Below, piece after piece: positions 1 through 9,441 of a stretch of DNA of 59,172 bases (positions are counted from its first letter, which is position 1; the number at the start of each line of letters is the position of its first letter). This stretch comes from Fulvivirga lutimaris (GTDB lineage: Bacteria > Bacteroidota > Bacteroidia > Cytophagales > Cyclobacteriaceae): NCBI RefSeq assembly GCF_009711525.1, contig NZ_SMLV01000435.1:1-59172 (forward strand), read 5' to 3'. The notes beneath the pieces are model-generated. The model saw nothing but the letters and a program-made list of their open reading frames with translations, was not told where the DNA came from and searched no databases. Both the position numbers and the translations under genes were made by a program.

Positions 1-1068
1 ATTCAATACTTTTTGTTTTTGAATTGTTAATTGTTGAAGCTCATTTTTATTTTTAAGCAACGCATTCTCTGCTTCTTCCCTATTCAATTTCAGAAGATTT
101 ATCTCTTTCTCCTTTTCTTCGTTAAAAATACTATCCCCTAAATCCATTGCTGATTTTTGAAAGTTGAAAGCTTTAACATAATCGAGTTTTGCTGCGTAGG
201 CCTCTGTCAAAATTTTGTACACCTCTAATATTTCAAATTTTGCGTTCAGTTTTTTGGCTAATGATTTTGCTATAAAAGCATGAGTTATGCTTTCATCATA
301 GTCCTGAGCCTTTAGGTAGGCTTCTGAAATACCGATTTGAGTTTCTGTTTGTCCAAGAAGGTCATTATTGGATTTACTCAATTCTAAAGCAATATTTAGA
401 TAATGTTTTGCCGAATCGAAATTCTCCTTTTCAATATAAACCTTACTAAGGCTATTGAGTGTTTTAACTTGACCCTCAATATCATTTACTTTGGTTCGAG
501 CTCGCAATGAGGCCAACCCATACTTAAGTGCACTATCATATTCATTTAAGGCTAAGTAAACTTCACCAATATTATTCTTGATTGATCCCAATGCCTCAGG
601 TGTGTGAAAACCAACAATTTGGTTTAGGCATTCATTGAAATATTTTAATGCTAATTCATTCTCACCATGAATTTTATGCACAACCCCAATAGCGTTAAGA
701 ATGGCCATTTCATAGTAATTATCTTCTAACTTTTCAGCTAAAGCAAGTGCTTCAAAATAGTGACTTAAGGCTTTGTCATAATTACCCCTAATCCGATTAA
801 TAATACCTAAGTTATAGTGAGTAACCATCAATCCATAATCGTAATTATTGATAAGAGAAAGCTCCAAAGCTCTTTCAGAAAAGTAACTTGCTGAATCAAT
901 ATCCCTTGACCTCATCTCCTTACTTAGATCATTGAGAATCTCAATCTCTTCATGTAAATCAAGGGTTTCTATCAAAGCAATTTGCAAGCTATCTGTCACT
1001 GCATTTTGCAGTCCAAAAGAAAAGTTATTAATAAAAATAAATAGGATTAAAAGGTGGGTCCAACGCAT
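1..1068 (-). CDS. Exported tetratricopeptide-repeat protein, C-terminus beyond window
   Basis: The reading frame starts at an ATG at 1068 and stays open for 356 codons to the window edge, so the C-terminal part is missing. Residues 1 to about 20 are hydrophobic (LLILFIFINNFSFG) and look like a signal peptide. At least five helical repeats of TPR type follow (for example HYNLGIINRIRGNYDKAL and AILNAIGVVHKIHGENELAL). From about residue 320 the sequence turns into a charged coiled coil. In Bacteroidota this layout usually continues into a membrane helix and a histidine kinase, LuxR-type or cyclase output domain. That output is not visible here, so the function remains open; a sensor role is inference. 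Confidence 0.8.
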   Translation of the reverse strand, partial: MRWTHLLILFIFINNFSFGLQNAVTDSLQIALIETLDLHEEIEILNDLSKEMRSRDIDSASYFSERALELSLINNYDYGLMVTHYNLGIINRIRGNYDKALSHYFEALALAEKLEDNYYEMAILNAIGVVHKIHGENELALKYFNECLNQIVGFHTPEALGSIKNNIGEVYLALNEYDSALKYGLASLRARTKVNDIEGQVKTLNSLSKVYIEKENFDSAKHYLNIALELSKSNNDLLGQTETQIGISEAYLKAQDYDESITHAFIAKSLAKKLNAKFEILEVYKILTEAYAAKLDYVKAFNFQKSAMDLGDSIFNEEKEKEINLLKLNREEAENALLKNKNELQQLTIQKQKVLN

Positions 1069-1276
1069 AGATTAGCCAAGATGACTTTGTGATAATATAG
1101 CTAATTAAATCCAATTCAATAGCTTTTCAAATTACATCTTAGTCATATTTAAGTTAATCTTAATAGTTTTCGTTAGAAAATAAACTAATCGAATATTTAG
1201 TTTTAATATAGTAATCTAATAGTCAGTGATATCACCTTTACTGACAGATAACTTCATAAAAATACAGGGATCAATT

Positions 1277-1807
1277 TCAATTTGATTCCTTCAAAAAATC
1301 TTCTAAATCTACCAACATCTCCTCTATCTCCTGCTTCCTTAGCTGATAGGCGTCATCTTGCTTGACGTTATTGGAATAGTGGTTCCAGTGTTTTTTGGCC
1401 TTTTTAATAACACGAGGAGTGATATCAAATTCTTTGTAGTCTAATAACTCCTTGGCTATGTTTGATACTTTAAAACTTCCAAAAAGGTAGAGTTTGAATA
1501 TTTCAACAAATCTATCACTGATATCAAATCCTTCCAAAGCCACTAGCAAATCCCCCGCTATGTGAGCATTTTCTTTGGCCTGAATTGCCTCTAATAGATT
1601 TGGTAAGGCGGCAGTATTATCCTTGAGTTTACCCAGCGTTCTTGCGGCAATGATTCTATTCTCCTCATTTTCATGAGAAAGCAATTTAATCATAGCTTCC
1701 AGCACTTCTTCTTTACCAATATGTCCTAGTGTATCAGAAATCTCATAGGCATTTTCTGGTAGGCTATCATTTAAAGAATTTATTAATGCAGGAATGTCAT
1801 TTGCCAT
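1277..1807 (-). CDS. HEAT-repeat protein
   Basis: This is a 176-residue cytosolic protein counted from the ATG at 1807; a longer frame exists only by using a TTG at 1846. Residues 1 to about 100 contain paired-helix repeats of HEAT/PBS-lyase type, best seen in ENRIIAARTLGKLKDNTAAL and in the preceding NAYEISDTLGHIGKEEVLEA. The C-terminal third is charged and helical (KQEIEEMLVDLEDFL). Such proteins normally act as protein-binding scaffolds; there is no catalytic motif. It lies alone on the minus strand between the TPR gene and a divergent gene, with no clear promoter box. The exact partner cannot be inferred. Confidence 0.7.
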   Translation of the reverse strand: MANDIPALINSLNDSLPENAYEISDTLGHIGKEEVLEAMIKLLSHENEENRIIAARTLGKLKDNTAALPNLLEAIQAKENAHIAGDLLVALEGFDISDRFVEIFKLYLFGSFKVSNIAKELLDYKEFDITPRVIKKAKKHWNHYSNNVKQDDAYQLRKQEIEEMLVDLEDFLKESN

Positions 1808-1939
1808 GAGAATAATATTTGCCTTTAAATTAAACACATTCCACAAACAACACTATTCCTTAGACAGACAACAATGCAAAGATTCTCTGATTAAATCTGA
1901 AACATTTAGATTTATAAAGTAACAACAACCTTAAAAGTC

Positions 1940-2797
1940 ATGTCTAATAAAAACTCAATTTCGAGAAGAGCACTGGTCAAAAGTTCAATTTTTGGCATGC
2001 TAGCTGTTTCAATTCCCAGCATTGGCTATTCTAAAATCATCCTTCCATCCTCAGAGAAATTATACAATGGTGAGCTCTTTCATCGCTACCCTTCAATTGA
2101 CGATGAGATTGTGTCAGAGATTGTGGGTGCTTCTCACTTCAACCTTGAACGAGTTTCAGAATTGGTAGACAAAAGACCTGAGTTAGCTCGTGCCACGTGG
2201 GACTGGGCATTCGGTGATTGGGAAACAGCCATTGGAGCGGCATCACATGTCGGACGCAGAGATATTGTAGGCTACCTGATGAGCAAAGGTGCCCGACCGG
2301 ACATTTTTACTTATGCTATGTTAGGAGAATATGAGGTGGTAAAAGGTATGATTGAAGCTACACCTGGGGTACAAAAAATAGCTGGCCCGCACGGAATCAG
2401 TCTGCTCACTCACTGCGAAATTGGTGCTCGGAGCAAGGACATTACGGTCACTGAAAAGGCCAAAAATGAAAAGCTCATTGACTATCTCAAGAAGCTGGGT
2501 GATGCCGATGGCACGCAGTATGATAAGTTGGAAGAAACTGCCTTAGAAAATTATACGGGCGATTATATGTATGGTGATGGACCTAATGATGGCTTTAGCA
2601 TTAAGATAAACATGCGTAAAATGATCGCTCTAGGAAAACTCGGTAAATTTGGAGGCGGTTTGTACCCAATAGGGGAAAACAGGTTTGTTTACAATGGAAC
2701 AACTTCCGTTGAAATTTCATTTGAAATGGTCGATGGCAAGGCTATATCACTCACCGTTCATGAACCAGACCTGACCCTTAAAGCAACCAAAGTCTGA
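1940..2797 (+). CDS. Tat-exported ankyrin-repeat-like protein
   Basis: The 285-residue product begins with a twin-arginine type leader: S-R-R-A-L-V-K at residues 8-14 followed by a hydrophobic stretch (SSIFGMLAVSIPSIGYS), so export of a folded protein through Tat is likely. Residues 60-150 carry ankyrin-like helices (GAASHVGRRDIVGYLMSKGA, then MLGEYEVVKGMIEATPGVQ). The C-terminal 90 residues are beta-rich and may form a separate small domain. No catalytic residues stand out. Similar Tat-leader ankyrin proteins are known in Bacteroidota but have no assigned function. It is a single gene, divergent from the HEAT-repeat gene. Confidence 0.65.
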   Translation: MSNKNSISRRALVKSSIFGMLAVSIPSIGYSKIILPSSEKLYNGELFHRYPSIDDEIVSEIVGASHFNLERVSELVDKRPELARATWDWAFGDWETAIGAASHVGRRDIVGYLMSKGARPDIFTYAMLGEYEVVKGMIEATPGVQKIAGPHGISLLTHCEIGARSKDITVTEKAKNEKLIDYLKKLGDADGTQYDKLEETALENYTGDYMYGDGPNDGFSIKINMRKMIALGKLGKFGGGLYPIGENRFVYNGTTSVEISFEMVDGKAISLTVHEPDLTLKATKV

Positions 2798-2909
2798 CCT
2801 CTAATAGAATAGGAGTATATTGCAGAATGAGGGAATACACTCATGTAAATCAACTTTTAAAATCTTGAAATATATGGTAGTTTAAGGATTGCATTAAAAT
2901 CCGTAAACT

Positions 2910-5900
2910 ATGAAAAAAATATACCTAAGTCTGCTGTTGCTATTCTCAGCAAATATTGCCTTTTCTCAAGGCACCATGCTACTAAGGCAGCCTACACTCT
3001 CATCAACAGACGTTGTATTCGTTTATGCTAATGACCTCTGGAAAGCCCCTGCCAATGGGGGAAATGCCATAAGACTAACTTCCAATGAAGGTTATGAATC
3101 CTTACCTCATTTTTCTAATGATGAGAAGTGGATAGCATTCACAGCAGAGTACGATGGCATTACGGATGTATATATCATCCCAGCTGCAGGAGGGTCGCCA
3201 AAAAGGTTAACCTATCACCCTGCTGGTGATTTTGTGCAGGGATGGACACCCGATGGTAAGATTATCTTCCGATCTGGAAGAAATGCACGTCCAACGCAAA
3301 CCAATCAGCTATATACCATCTCTACAAATGGTGGTTTACCAGAGTTGATTGATATACCTAGAGCAGCTTATGGTGAAATATCTGGTGACGGCAAATATAT
3401 TGCTTACACTCCCATTACCGGCTGGGACCCAGAATGGCGGAATTACCGTGGTGGTCAGGCCATGCCTATCTGGATAGTGGATATGAAAACGAAGGATTTA
3501 ACAAGAACTCCGCAGCTGGATAAAGAAAGACACCTTGATCCTGTTTGGATTGGCAATAAGGTTTATTACATGTCAGAAAGAGATTATACCAGCAACATCT
3601 GGAGCTTCGACATTACAACAAAGCAGGAAGAGCAGGTGACTTTCCATAAAAAGTTTGATGTCAAAAGCCTTGATGCCTCAGGCAATAAAATTGTTTACGA
3701 GCAAGGCGGCTATCTGCACGTTTTGGATGCTGGCACCAAAGCCACTACGCAACTTAATATCAATGTTGCCGGAGATTTGAGCTTTAGCCGAGAGCGCTGG
3801 GTAGATGTTAACGCTGGCAATGTTTCCAATCCTAACCTATCGCCAAATGGCAAACGAGCCATCTTTGAATACCGAGGCGACATCTTTACTTTCCCTAAAG
3901 AGGAAGGAAGCTGGAGAAACCTTACTGAAAGCAGCGGTGTAGCTGATCGCTACCCTATCTGGTCGCCCAAAGGCGATAAAATAGCCTGGTTTTCTGATAC
4001 TAGTGGCGAGTACAAACTCGTAATAGCAGACCAGTTTGGCAAAAACCAAAAGTCTTATGCCCTTGAAAACCCAACCTTTTACTTCAGACCTGACTGGTCG
4101 CCTGATGGAAAAAGCATAGCCTACACAGATACAGACTACAACATCTGGATGATAACTCTAGCTGATGGCAAAGTTAAGAAAGTGGATACTGACCGCTATG
4201 CACATCCTAACAGAACCATGAACCCAGTGTGGTCTCCAGATAGCCGTTTTATTGCTTATGAAAAGCAACTGGACTCGCACTTCAAAGCCATATTCATTTA
4301 TGATACGCAAACTTCAAAAGCCACACAGGTTACTGATGGACTTGCCGATGCCATAAGCCCGACTTGGGATCAGTCAGGGGAATATTTGTACTTCCTGGCA
4401 AGCACAGACTATGGTCTAAACACGGGCTGGCTTGACATGAGCTCTTACGATCCAAGTGTCAACAGAAGTCTTTATGCACTAGTGTTAAAAGCTGATGGTA
4501 AAGCTCCTAACCTGCCTCAAAGTGACGAGGAAGAAGTTAAAAGTGATGAAACCAAAGCTGATGATAAATCAAAGTCAGTGACAGTGACCATAGATTTCAA
4601 CAGTATTCAAAGTCGTGCAGTGGCACTCGACCTTCCATCAAGAAATTATCAGGGCCTTATAAAATCTGTTGCTAATCAGGTTTTTGTTGCTGAGGTAATC
4701 CCAAATGAACGAGGTGTAAAAATCCATAGCTACGATGTTAAAAAGCAAAAGGCAACTGATTTTGAAGATGGTGTTGCTTCAATGGTGGCCTCCAGTGATG
4801 GTGGTAATGTGCTGATTAACAAAAGTGGCAGTTGGAGTATCACTGGTAGTAAAGGAAAACCCAAAGGAGAAGATAAAATCTCTATTGCCGGTAAAATGAA
4901 GGTTGTTCCAAGTGATGAATATGCACAGATATTTAAAGAAGGCTGGCGCTACATGCGTGATTTCCTTTATGTTAACAATGTGCATGGCGCGCCATGGGAT
5001 AAGGTTTATAGCTGGTACCAGCCATGGATAAAGTATGTTAAGCACCGAACAGATTTGAACTATGTTGTTGATATCTTAAGTGGGGAAGTAGCTATTGGTC
5101 ATTCATACGTTTCTGGTGGCGATATGCCGGATGTTGAAAGAGTACCTGTCGGACTACTTGGAGCTGACTACATTATCAAAAATGGATATTACACCTTTAG
5201 TAAAATTTATGATGGTGGCCTTTGGAACCCCAACATTGATGCTCCTCTTGGCTTGACAGGCTTAGGAGTTAAAACAGGAGATTATCTATTAGCCATCAAT
5301 GGAACACCTCTAAAAGGTTCACAAAATGTTTATGACTTACTGGCTCAAACTGCAGGTAGAACGGTTTCCATTACTATTAACAGCAAACCAGATATGGCCA
5401 GTGCTAAAACTGTTTATGTTAAGCCTGTTGGCAATGAATATATGCTTAGATATACCGACTGGATCAATGGAAATATCAAAAAGGTAGATGAGTTATCAGG
5501 TGGTAAGTTGGCTTATGTTTATATCCCCAACACCGGAGGTGGCGGGTTTACCAGCTTCAATAGGTATTACTTCTCTCAGCAAGACAAGAAAGGGGTCATT
5601 TTAGACGAAAGAAATAATGGTGGTGGATCAGCAGCGGATTATATGATTGATGTATTAACCCGCGAACCATTCGGTTATTTCAACAGCAAAGCCAATGATA
5701 ATCGTCCATGGACCTCTCCTATTTCTGGTATCTGGGGGCCGAAAGTAATGCTGATCAATGAGCGTGCCGGTTCTGGTGGTGATTTATTACCATATATGTT
5801 TAAAATGAAAAAAATTGGCCCACTGGTGGGCACCAGAACCTGGGGTGGACTGGTTGGTACCTGGGATACCCCAAGATTTATTGATGGTGGCAGAATGGTT

Positions 5901-6140
5901 GCCCCTCGTGGTGGTTTCTATGATGTCAATGGCGAATGGGCTGTGGAAGGCGTTGGAATTGCGCCAGATATAGAAGTTATTCAGGAACCCAAACTGGTGC
6001 TGCAGGGTAAAGATCCACAGCTGGAACGTGCTGTTGCTGAGGCACTCAAACTGCTAGAGACTCAGGAGTTTAAAATGAAACCAGAACCTAAGGCACCTGT
6101 AAGATGGAAGCGCCCTGAAGGTTACGACAACGATAATTGA
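2910..6140 (+). CDS. Tricorn-type S41 serine protease
   Basis: A 1076-residue exported homologue of tricorn protease, close to the length of the Thermoplasma enzyme. A signal peptide (residues 1-19, ending NIAFSQ) is followed by two beta-propeller regions with TolB/WD-like blades (PIWSPKGDKIAWFSDTSGEY, DWSPDGKSIAYTD) up to about residue 540. Then come an acidic linker, a PDZ-like domain (LGVKTGDYLLAINGTPLKG) and a C-terminal S41 protease domain. The likely nucleophile is Ser955 in AGSGGD; the His near 692 (NNVHGAPWDK) matches the position of the tricorn catalytic histidine. It probably degrades peptides in the periplasm. The next gene starts 12 bases downstream, so the two are probably co-transcribed. 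Confidence 0.93.
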   Translation: MKKIYLSLLLLFSANIAFSQGTMLLRQPTLSSTDVVFVYANDLWKAPANGGNAIRLTSNEGYESLPHFSNDEKWIAFTAEYDGITDVYIIPAAGGSPKRLTYHPAGDFVQGWTPDGKIIFRSGRNARPTQTNQLYTISTNGGLPELIDIPRAAYGEISGDGKYIAYTPITGWDPEWRNYRGGQAMPIWIVDMKTKDLTRTPQLDKERHLDPVWIGNKVYYMSERDYTSNIWSFDITTKQEEQVTFHKKFDVKSLDASGNKIVYEQGGYLHVLDAGTKATTQLNINVAGDLSFSRERWVDVNAGNVSNPNLSPNGKRAIFEYRGDIFTFPKEEGSWRNLTESSGVADRYPIWSPKGDKIAWFSDTSGEYKLVIADQFGKNQKSYALENPTFYFRPDWSPDGKSIAYTDTDYNIWMITLADGKVKKVDTDRYAHPNRTMNPVWSPDSRFIAYEKQLDSHFKAIFIYDTQTSKATQVTDGLADAISPTWDQSGEYLYFLASTDYGLNTGWLDMSSYDPSVNRSLYALVLKADGKAPNLPQSDEEEVKSDETKADDKSKSVTVTIDFNSIQSRAVALDLPSRNYQGLIKSVANQVFVAEVIPNERGVKIHSYDVKKQKATDFEDGVASMVASSDGGNVLINKSGSWSITGSKGKPKGEDKISIAGKMKVVPSDEYAQIFKEGWRYMRDFLYVNNVHGAPWDKVYSWYQPWIKYVKHRTDLNYVVDILSGEVAIGHSYVSGGDMPDVERVPVGLLGADYIIKNGYYTFSKIYDGGLWNPNIDAPLGLTGLGVKTGDYLLAINGTPLKGSQNVYDLLAQTAGRTVSITINSKPDMASAKTVYVKPVGNEYMLRYTDWINGNIKKVDELSGGKLAYVYIPNTGGGGFTSFNRYYFSQQDKKGVILDERNNGGGSAADYMIDVLTREPFGYFNSKANDNRPWTSPISGIWGPKVMLINERAGSGGDLLPYMFKMKKIGPLVGTRTWGGLVGTWDTPRFIDGGRMVAPRGGFYDVNGEWAVEGVGIAPDIEVIQEPKLVLQGKDPQLERAVAEALKLLETQEFKMKPEPKAPVRWKRPEGYDNDN

Positions 6141-6151
6141 TTATTCAAATT

Positions 6152-7117
6152 ATGAGACATTCTCTTCTAATACTTTTATGCCTTTGCGCATGCAATCCAA
6201 AAACAGAGGAGAATGTCTCTACTCCTAAATCAGAGACTTCCATATCAATTTCAGAAACCAGCCTGATTATATTAGGTAATGTTCAGGATGGTGGGTCACC
6301 ACATATTGGCTGCCAGAAAGACTGCTGCAAAGCGCTTTTCAAAAATCCTGACAAAGACAGAAAAGTAGTTTCGCTGGGCTTAATTGATGTCGAAAGTCAA
6401 AAGAAATACCTCTTTGAAGCTACTCCTGATATGACCGAGCAAATGAAGATGCTCAAAGAGGCTTGCTCATTTGAAACATCTGAAACACCAGATGGCATTT
6501 TTCTAACGCATGCTCATATCGGGCATTATGCAGGGCTCATGTTTCTGGGCAAAGAGGCTATGAATGCTAGTAAAGCACCCGTTTATGGTATGCCCAGAAT
6601 GAAAAACTATCTCGAAAATAATGGCCCATGGAGTCAGCTGGTAGCATTAGATAATATTGCCATTAAGGAAATAACCAATCAGGACACCATTGATCTCTCT
6701 GCTGCTCTAAAGGTCATTCCTTTTACAGTACCACATAGAGATGAGTTTTCAGAAACAGTGGGTTACAAAATCATAGGGCCCAATAAGTCTGCTTTGTTTA
6801 TTCCTGATATCGACAAATGGGAAAAATGGAATGAAAGCATCATAGACCAGATTGCCCTGGTGGATTATGCTTTTGTAGATGCCACTTTCTTTGATGCTGC
6901 CGAAATCAACAATCGAGATATTTCAGAGATTCCGCATCCTTTTATTATTGAAAGTATGGAGCTGTTTAAGGACTTATCTGAACAGGAAAAAGCCAAAGTT
7001 CATTTTATACATTTTAATCACACCAACCCTGCCCTTGATACTGAAAGTGAGCAAACCAAGCTGATCCTATCAAATGGATTTAACATAGCCAGAATTCATG
7101 ATGTTATTACATTGTAA
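6152..7117 (+). CDS. PqqB-like metallo-beta-lactamase-fold lipoprotein
   Basis: A 321-residue protein from the ATG at 6152; a TTG five codons earlier is less likely. The N-terminus (RHSLLILLCLCACNP) is a lipoprotein signal with a lipobox cysteine. The mature part resembles PqqB: LGNVQDGGSPHIGC with a downstream DCC, then a metal-binding-like THAHIGHYAGL in which the usual Asp of HxHxDH is Gly, a later PHRDE and a C-terminal HFNHTNP. It is therefore an MBL-fold hydrolase or oxidoreductase anchored in the envelope. No other pqq gene is nearby, so a role in PQQ synthesis is not supported. It sits 12 bases after the tricorn gene. Confidence 0.8.
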   Translation: MRHSLLILLCLCACNPKTEENVSTPKSETSISISETSLIILGNVQDGGSPHIGCQKDCCKALFKNPDKDRKVVSLGLIDVESQKKYLFEATPDMTEQMKMLKEACSFETSETPDGIFLTHAHIGHYAGLMFLGKEAMNASKAPVYGMPRMKNYLENNGPWSQLVALDNIAIKEITNQDTIDLSAALKVIPFTVPHRDEFSETVGYKIIGPNKSALFIPDIDKWEKWNESIIDQIALVDYAFVDATFFDAAEINNRDISEIPHPFIIESMELFKDLSEQEKAKVHFIHFNHTNPALDTESEQTKLILSNGFNIARIHDVITL

Positions 7118-7183
7118 CAGCTTCTAAAACCCATCAAAAAGTTAGTATTTAAACATTTGAGCCACAATTCCTGTTGAAATACT

Positions 7184-7642
7184 ATGAAACCAAAAACATT
7201 AGAACAAATCGGATTGAAATGGGGACTAATCGTTTTTGCGTTACTCTCCATGTATTTTTTCGCACTACAACTGCTGGGCTACGTCCATGTGATAGAGCTC
7301 AGAGCGTTTAACGCGGTCATTATGTACTTTGGAGTATATAAGGCCATCAAAGAATTTAAAGCTTCAGATCGTGACTTCAATTACTTTCAAGGATTGGGAA
7401 CAGGTGTAATAACTGCATTTGTATCGACATTAATCTTTGCCGTATTTGGCTTCTTCTACCTTAGTGTTATCAACCCTGAGTTTATGGAATCGATTAGGCA
7501 AAATGAACCATTTGGTATTTATCTGAATAGATTCGGGGCACCGATACAGATTTTTATTGAAGGTATGGCCTCAGGTTGCTTAATGAGTTTTGCCAATATG
7601 CAATTGCTCAAGAAGCCTCGAATTTCCAATGTAGTTCATTAA
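7184..7642 (+). CDS. DUF4199 integral membrane protein
   Basis: A 152-residue membrane protein with about four hydrophobic segments (WGLIVFALLSMYFFALQLLG; a short one near 45; GVITAFVSTLIFAVFGFFYL; and a C-terminal one near 130). The order, the spacing and the charged loop KEFKASDRDFNYFQG after the second helix match the DUF4199 family of Bacteroidota, whose function is unknown. It begins 66 bases after the MBL-fold gene and its stop lies two bases before the GTG of the DUF4174 gene, so these genes may share a transcript. No enzymatic residues are apparent. Confidence 0.8.
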   Translation: MKPKTLEQIGLKWGLIVFALLSMYFFALQLLGYVHVIELRAFNAVIMYFGVYKAIKEFKASDRDFNYFQGLGTGVITAFVSTLIFAVFGFFYLSVINPEFMESIRQNEPFGIYLNRFGAPIQIFIEGMASGCLMSFANMQLLKKPRISNVVH

Positions 7643-7644
7643 AA

Positions 7645-8112
7645 GTGAAACCTATAATTCATCGGTCAACTAGCTTTACTAACACAGGTTGGTTGACCGT
7701 TTTACTTTTTATAATGGCCACAACCTTATCTACAAATGCCCAAGAACTGAATACCCATAGATGGAATAATAGAGTATTATTGATCTTTGCTGAAAATGAT
7801 AATGACCCAACTTTTACTGAGCAGCTTAAAGAACTGAACTCAGATATTGAAGGTCTCAAGGAAAGGAAACTTATAGTGTATCAAATTTTTCCATCGCACT
7901 ATAAGACAGGCTATGCCCATAGTAACGAGACAATCAAACCAGATGAGTCAATATTCAAAAAATACTCTACTCCCTCTGACCCTTTTAAGGCCGTTCTTAT
8001 CGGGCTTGATGGTGGTGTTAAATATGAAAAATCTGGTTTGCTAAAAAATAAGGTTCTTTTTGCAATCATTGATGGAATGCCCATGCGCAAAGCTGAATTA
8101 AACAATAATTAA
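7645..8112 (+). CDS. DUF4174 exported protein
   Basis: I chose the GTG at 7645 because it lies two bases after the upstream stop and yields a signal peptide (hydrophobic WLTVLLFIMATTLS, cleavage near TNAQ); the longer frame from a TTG at 7576 would run through the DUF4199 gene. The mature domain has the DUF4174 pattern: RVLLIFAENDNDPTFTEQL, then FKAVLIGLDGGVKYEKSG and the terminal ALIDGMPMRKAE-type motif (here AIIDGMPMRKAE). The family has a thioredoxin-like appearance but no CxxC here, and its role is unknown. Length (155 residues) is normal. Confidence 0.8.
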   Translation: MKPIIHRSTSFTNTGWLTVLLFIMATTLSTNAQELNTHRWNNRVLLIFAENDNDPTFTEQLKELNSDIEGLKERKLIVYQIFPSHYKTGYAHSNETIKPDESIFKKYSTPSDPFKAVLIGLDGGVKYEKSGLLKNKVLFAIIDGMPMRKAELNNN

Positions 8113-8196
8113 GGTATTGATTAAATAGTTGCGAATCTCTCTGGACAAATTAATGATAAATTAATTAGTTTAGTTTTCAACTATTTCAATTTAGCT

Positions 8197-8628
8197 ATGG
8201 ATAACCAAGAAGTATTCTTTGAAAGCGATGTTGCTAAAGTATATTATGACGGTGACTTAGACACTTTGTTTTTGGAGTATCTAAAAAATGTAAAAAATCA
8301 TGCTGAGTTTTTGGTCATCAATGAAGCCCTGTTGAAGGCTTTCACTGGCTTGAAAACAAATAAGCTTGTTGCTGACATTAGAAAAATAGGCATAATTGCC
8401 ATAGAATCGCAAGAATACGTAGCCAACATAATGTTCCCTGCCATGATAAAACATTTAAATGGTACTCCTTTTTATCATATGCAGTATCTGGATGAAAAGG
8501 ACGTTTTTGCTAAAATTTCCGGAGGTGGTGTAAAAGCAAAAGCAGAGAAGAATAAAGATAATCCTATGGTTGTAGAGCAGTTTTCTGATTGGGATAAAAT
8601 GGTAGCACGTCTAAAAGAAATTCAATAA
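8197..8628 (+). CDS. Conserved hypothetical cytosolic protein, STAS-like
   Basis: A 143-residue protein without signal or membrane segment. The N-terminal half alternates strands and helices (FESDVAKVYYDGDLDTLFLE, then LKTNKLVADIRKIGIIAIES) in a way that recalls SpoIIAA/STAS-type folds, but no diagnostic phosphorylation motif is visible. The C-terminus ends in FSDWDKMVARLKEIQ, a pattern seen in small Bacteroidota regulators of unknown function. It stands alone, 84 bases after the DUF4174 gene and 174 bases before the next gene. I do not assign a function. Confidence 0.6.
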   Translation: MDNQEVFFESDVAKVYYDGDLDTLFLEYLKNVKNHAEFLVINEALLKAFTGLKTNKLVADIRKIGIIAIESQEYVANIMFPAMIKHLNGTPFYHMQYLDEKDVFAKISGGGVKAKAEKNKDNPMVVEQFSDWDKMVARLKEIQ

Positions 8629-8802
8629 ACATCACTTTTTAGGTTTAACCTCAAAGAGCCCTTCACTCTGGTTTGCTAACCAGTCAAGCTGGATTTAGTG
8701 GTTGGTAAAGACTGTGCAAAATACTGTTGTTGATAGCGCTTAGTTTGCTATTCGTCTAAATCTGATAACAGAACTGCCGTCTGCTCGTTAAGCTTAAGTG
8801 CT

Positions 8803-9441
8803 ATGCAACACAAATTTTTAATCACAGAAATATCCTCAATACTTATTCTTCTTACTTTTCTGAATTGTACTAACAGTACAGAAAGCAAATCATCTGGAGC
8901 AATTACTCAAGTTAAAAGCCAGGAGCCACTGCCGAAATGCGAATGGTGTGGTGCAATGGATGCACCCGAAGAGTTATCATGGTCAACAACTATTGCCGAT
9001 GAAAACGAACCTGGAGAAAGGCTAGTTCTTAATGGCACGGTATTTAATCAGGATGGCACACCAGCAGCAGGCGTTTTAATATATGCTTATCATACTAACC
9101 TTCAAGGCATCTATGAAAAGAAAGGTGATGAAACGGGTAATGGCAAAAGGCATGGACACCTGCGCGGGTGGGTAAGGACTGATGCGCAAGGGCGATATCA
9201 GTTCAAGACCATAAAGCCAGCAGCCTACCCCTCAAGATCAGAGCCAGCGCATGTTCATTTCACACTGTCGGCAGCTGATATGCCTGAATACTGGATAAAA
9301 TCAACACTGTTTGATGATGACCCACTTATTACTTCGGGTATGCGAGCCGATAACGACAAAGGCAAATTTGCACGAATATTATCACTCACAAAAAATGATG
9401 GTGTTTGGGTTGGCGAGCGCGATATCAAACTAAAAAAATAA
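8803..9441 (+). CDS. Intradiol dioxygenase-like lipoprotein
   Basis: A 212-residue protein with a lipoprotein signal (SILILLTFLNCTNS; lipobox Cys near residue 22). The mature part has the beta-sandwich pattern of intradiol ring-cleavage dioxygenases: LNGTVFNQDGTPAAGVLIYA, YHTNLQGIY, HGHLRGWVRTDAQGRYQF, then PAAYPSRSEPAHVHF. Candidate Fe(III) ligands are Tyr residues in YAYH/QGIY and PAAYP with His in AHVHF, which fits the family's Tyr2/His2 set, although I cannot confirm geometry. Known members cleave catechols; an envelope-anchored form has no known substrate. Its TAA overlaps the ATG of the VOC gene (TAATG), so the two are translationally coupled. Confidence 0.75.
   Translation: MQHKFLITEISSILILLTFLNCTNSTESKSSGAITQVKSQEPLPKCEWCGAMDAPEELSWSTTIADENEPGERLVLNGTVFNQDGTPAAGVLIYAYHTNLQGIYEKKGDETGNGKRHGHLRGWVRTDAQGRYQFKTIKPAAYPSRSEPAHVHFTLSAADMPEYWIKSTLFDDDPLITSGMRADNDKGKFARILSLTKNDGVWVGERDIKLKK

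Noticed and set aside
8629-8802. The gap before the intradiol-like gene considered as a riboswitch or tRNA
   Set aside because: Some short GGTTTGCTAACC pairing is present, but no known class or conserved core could be recognised.
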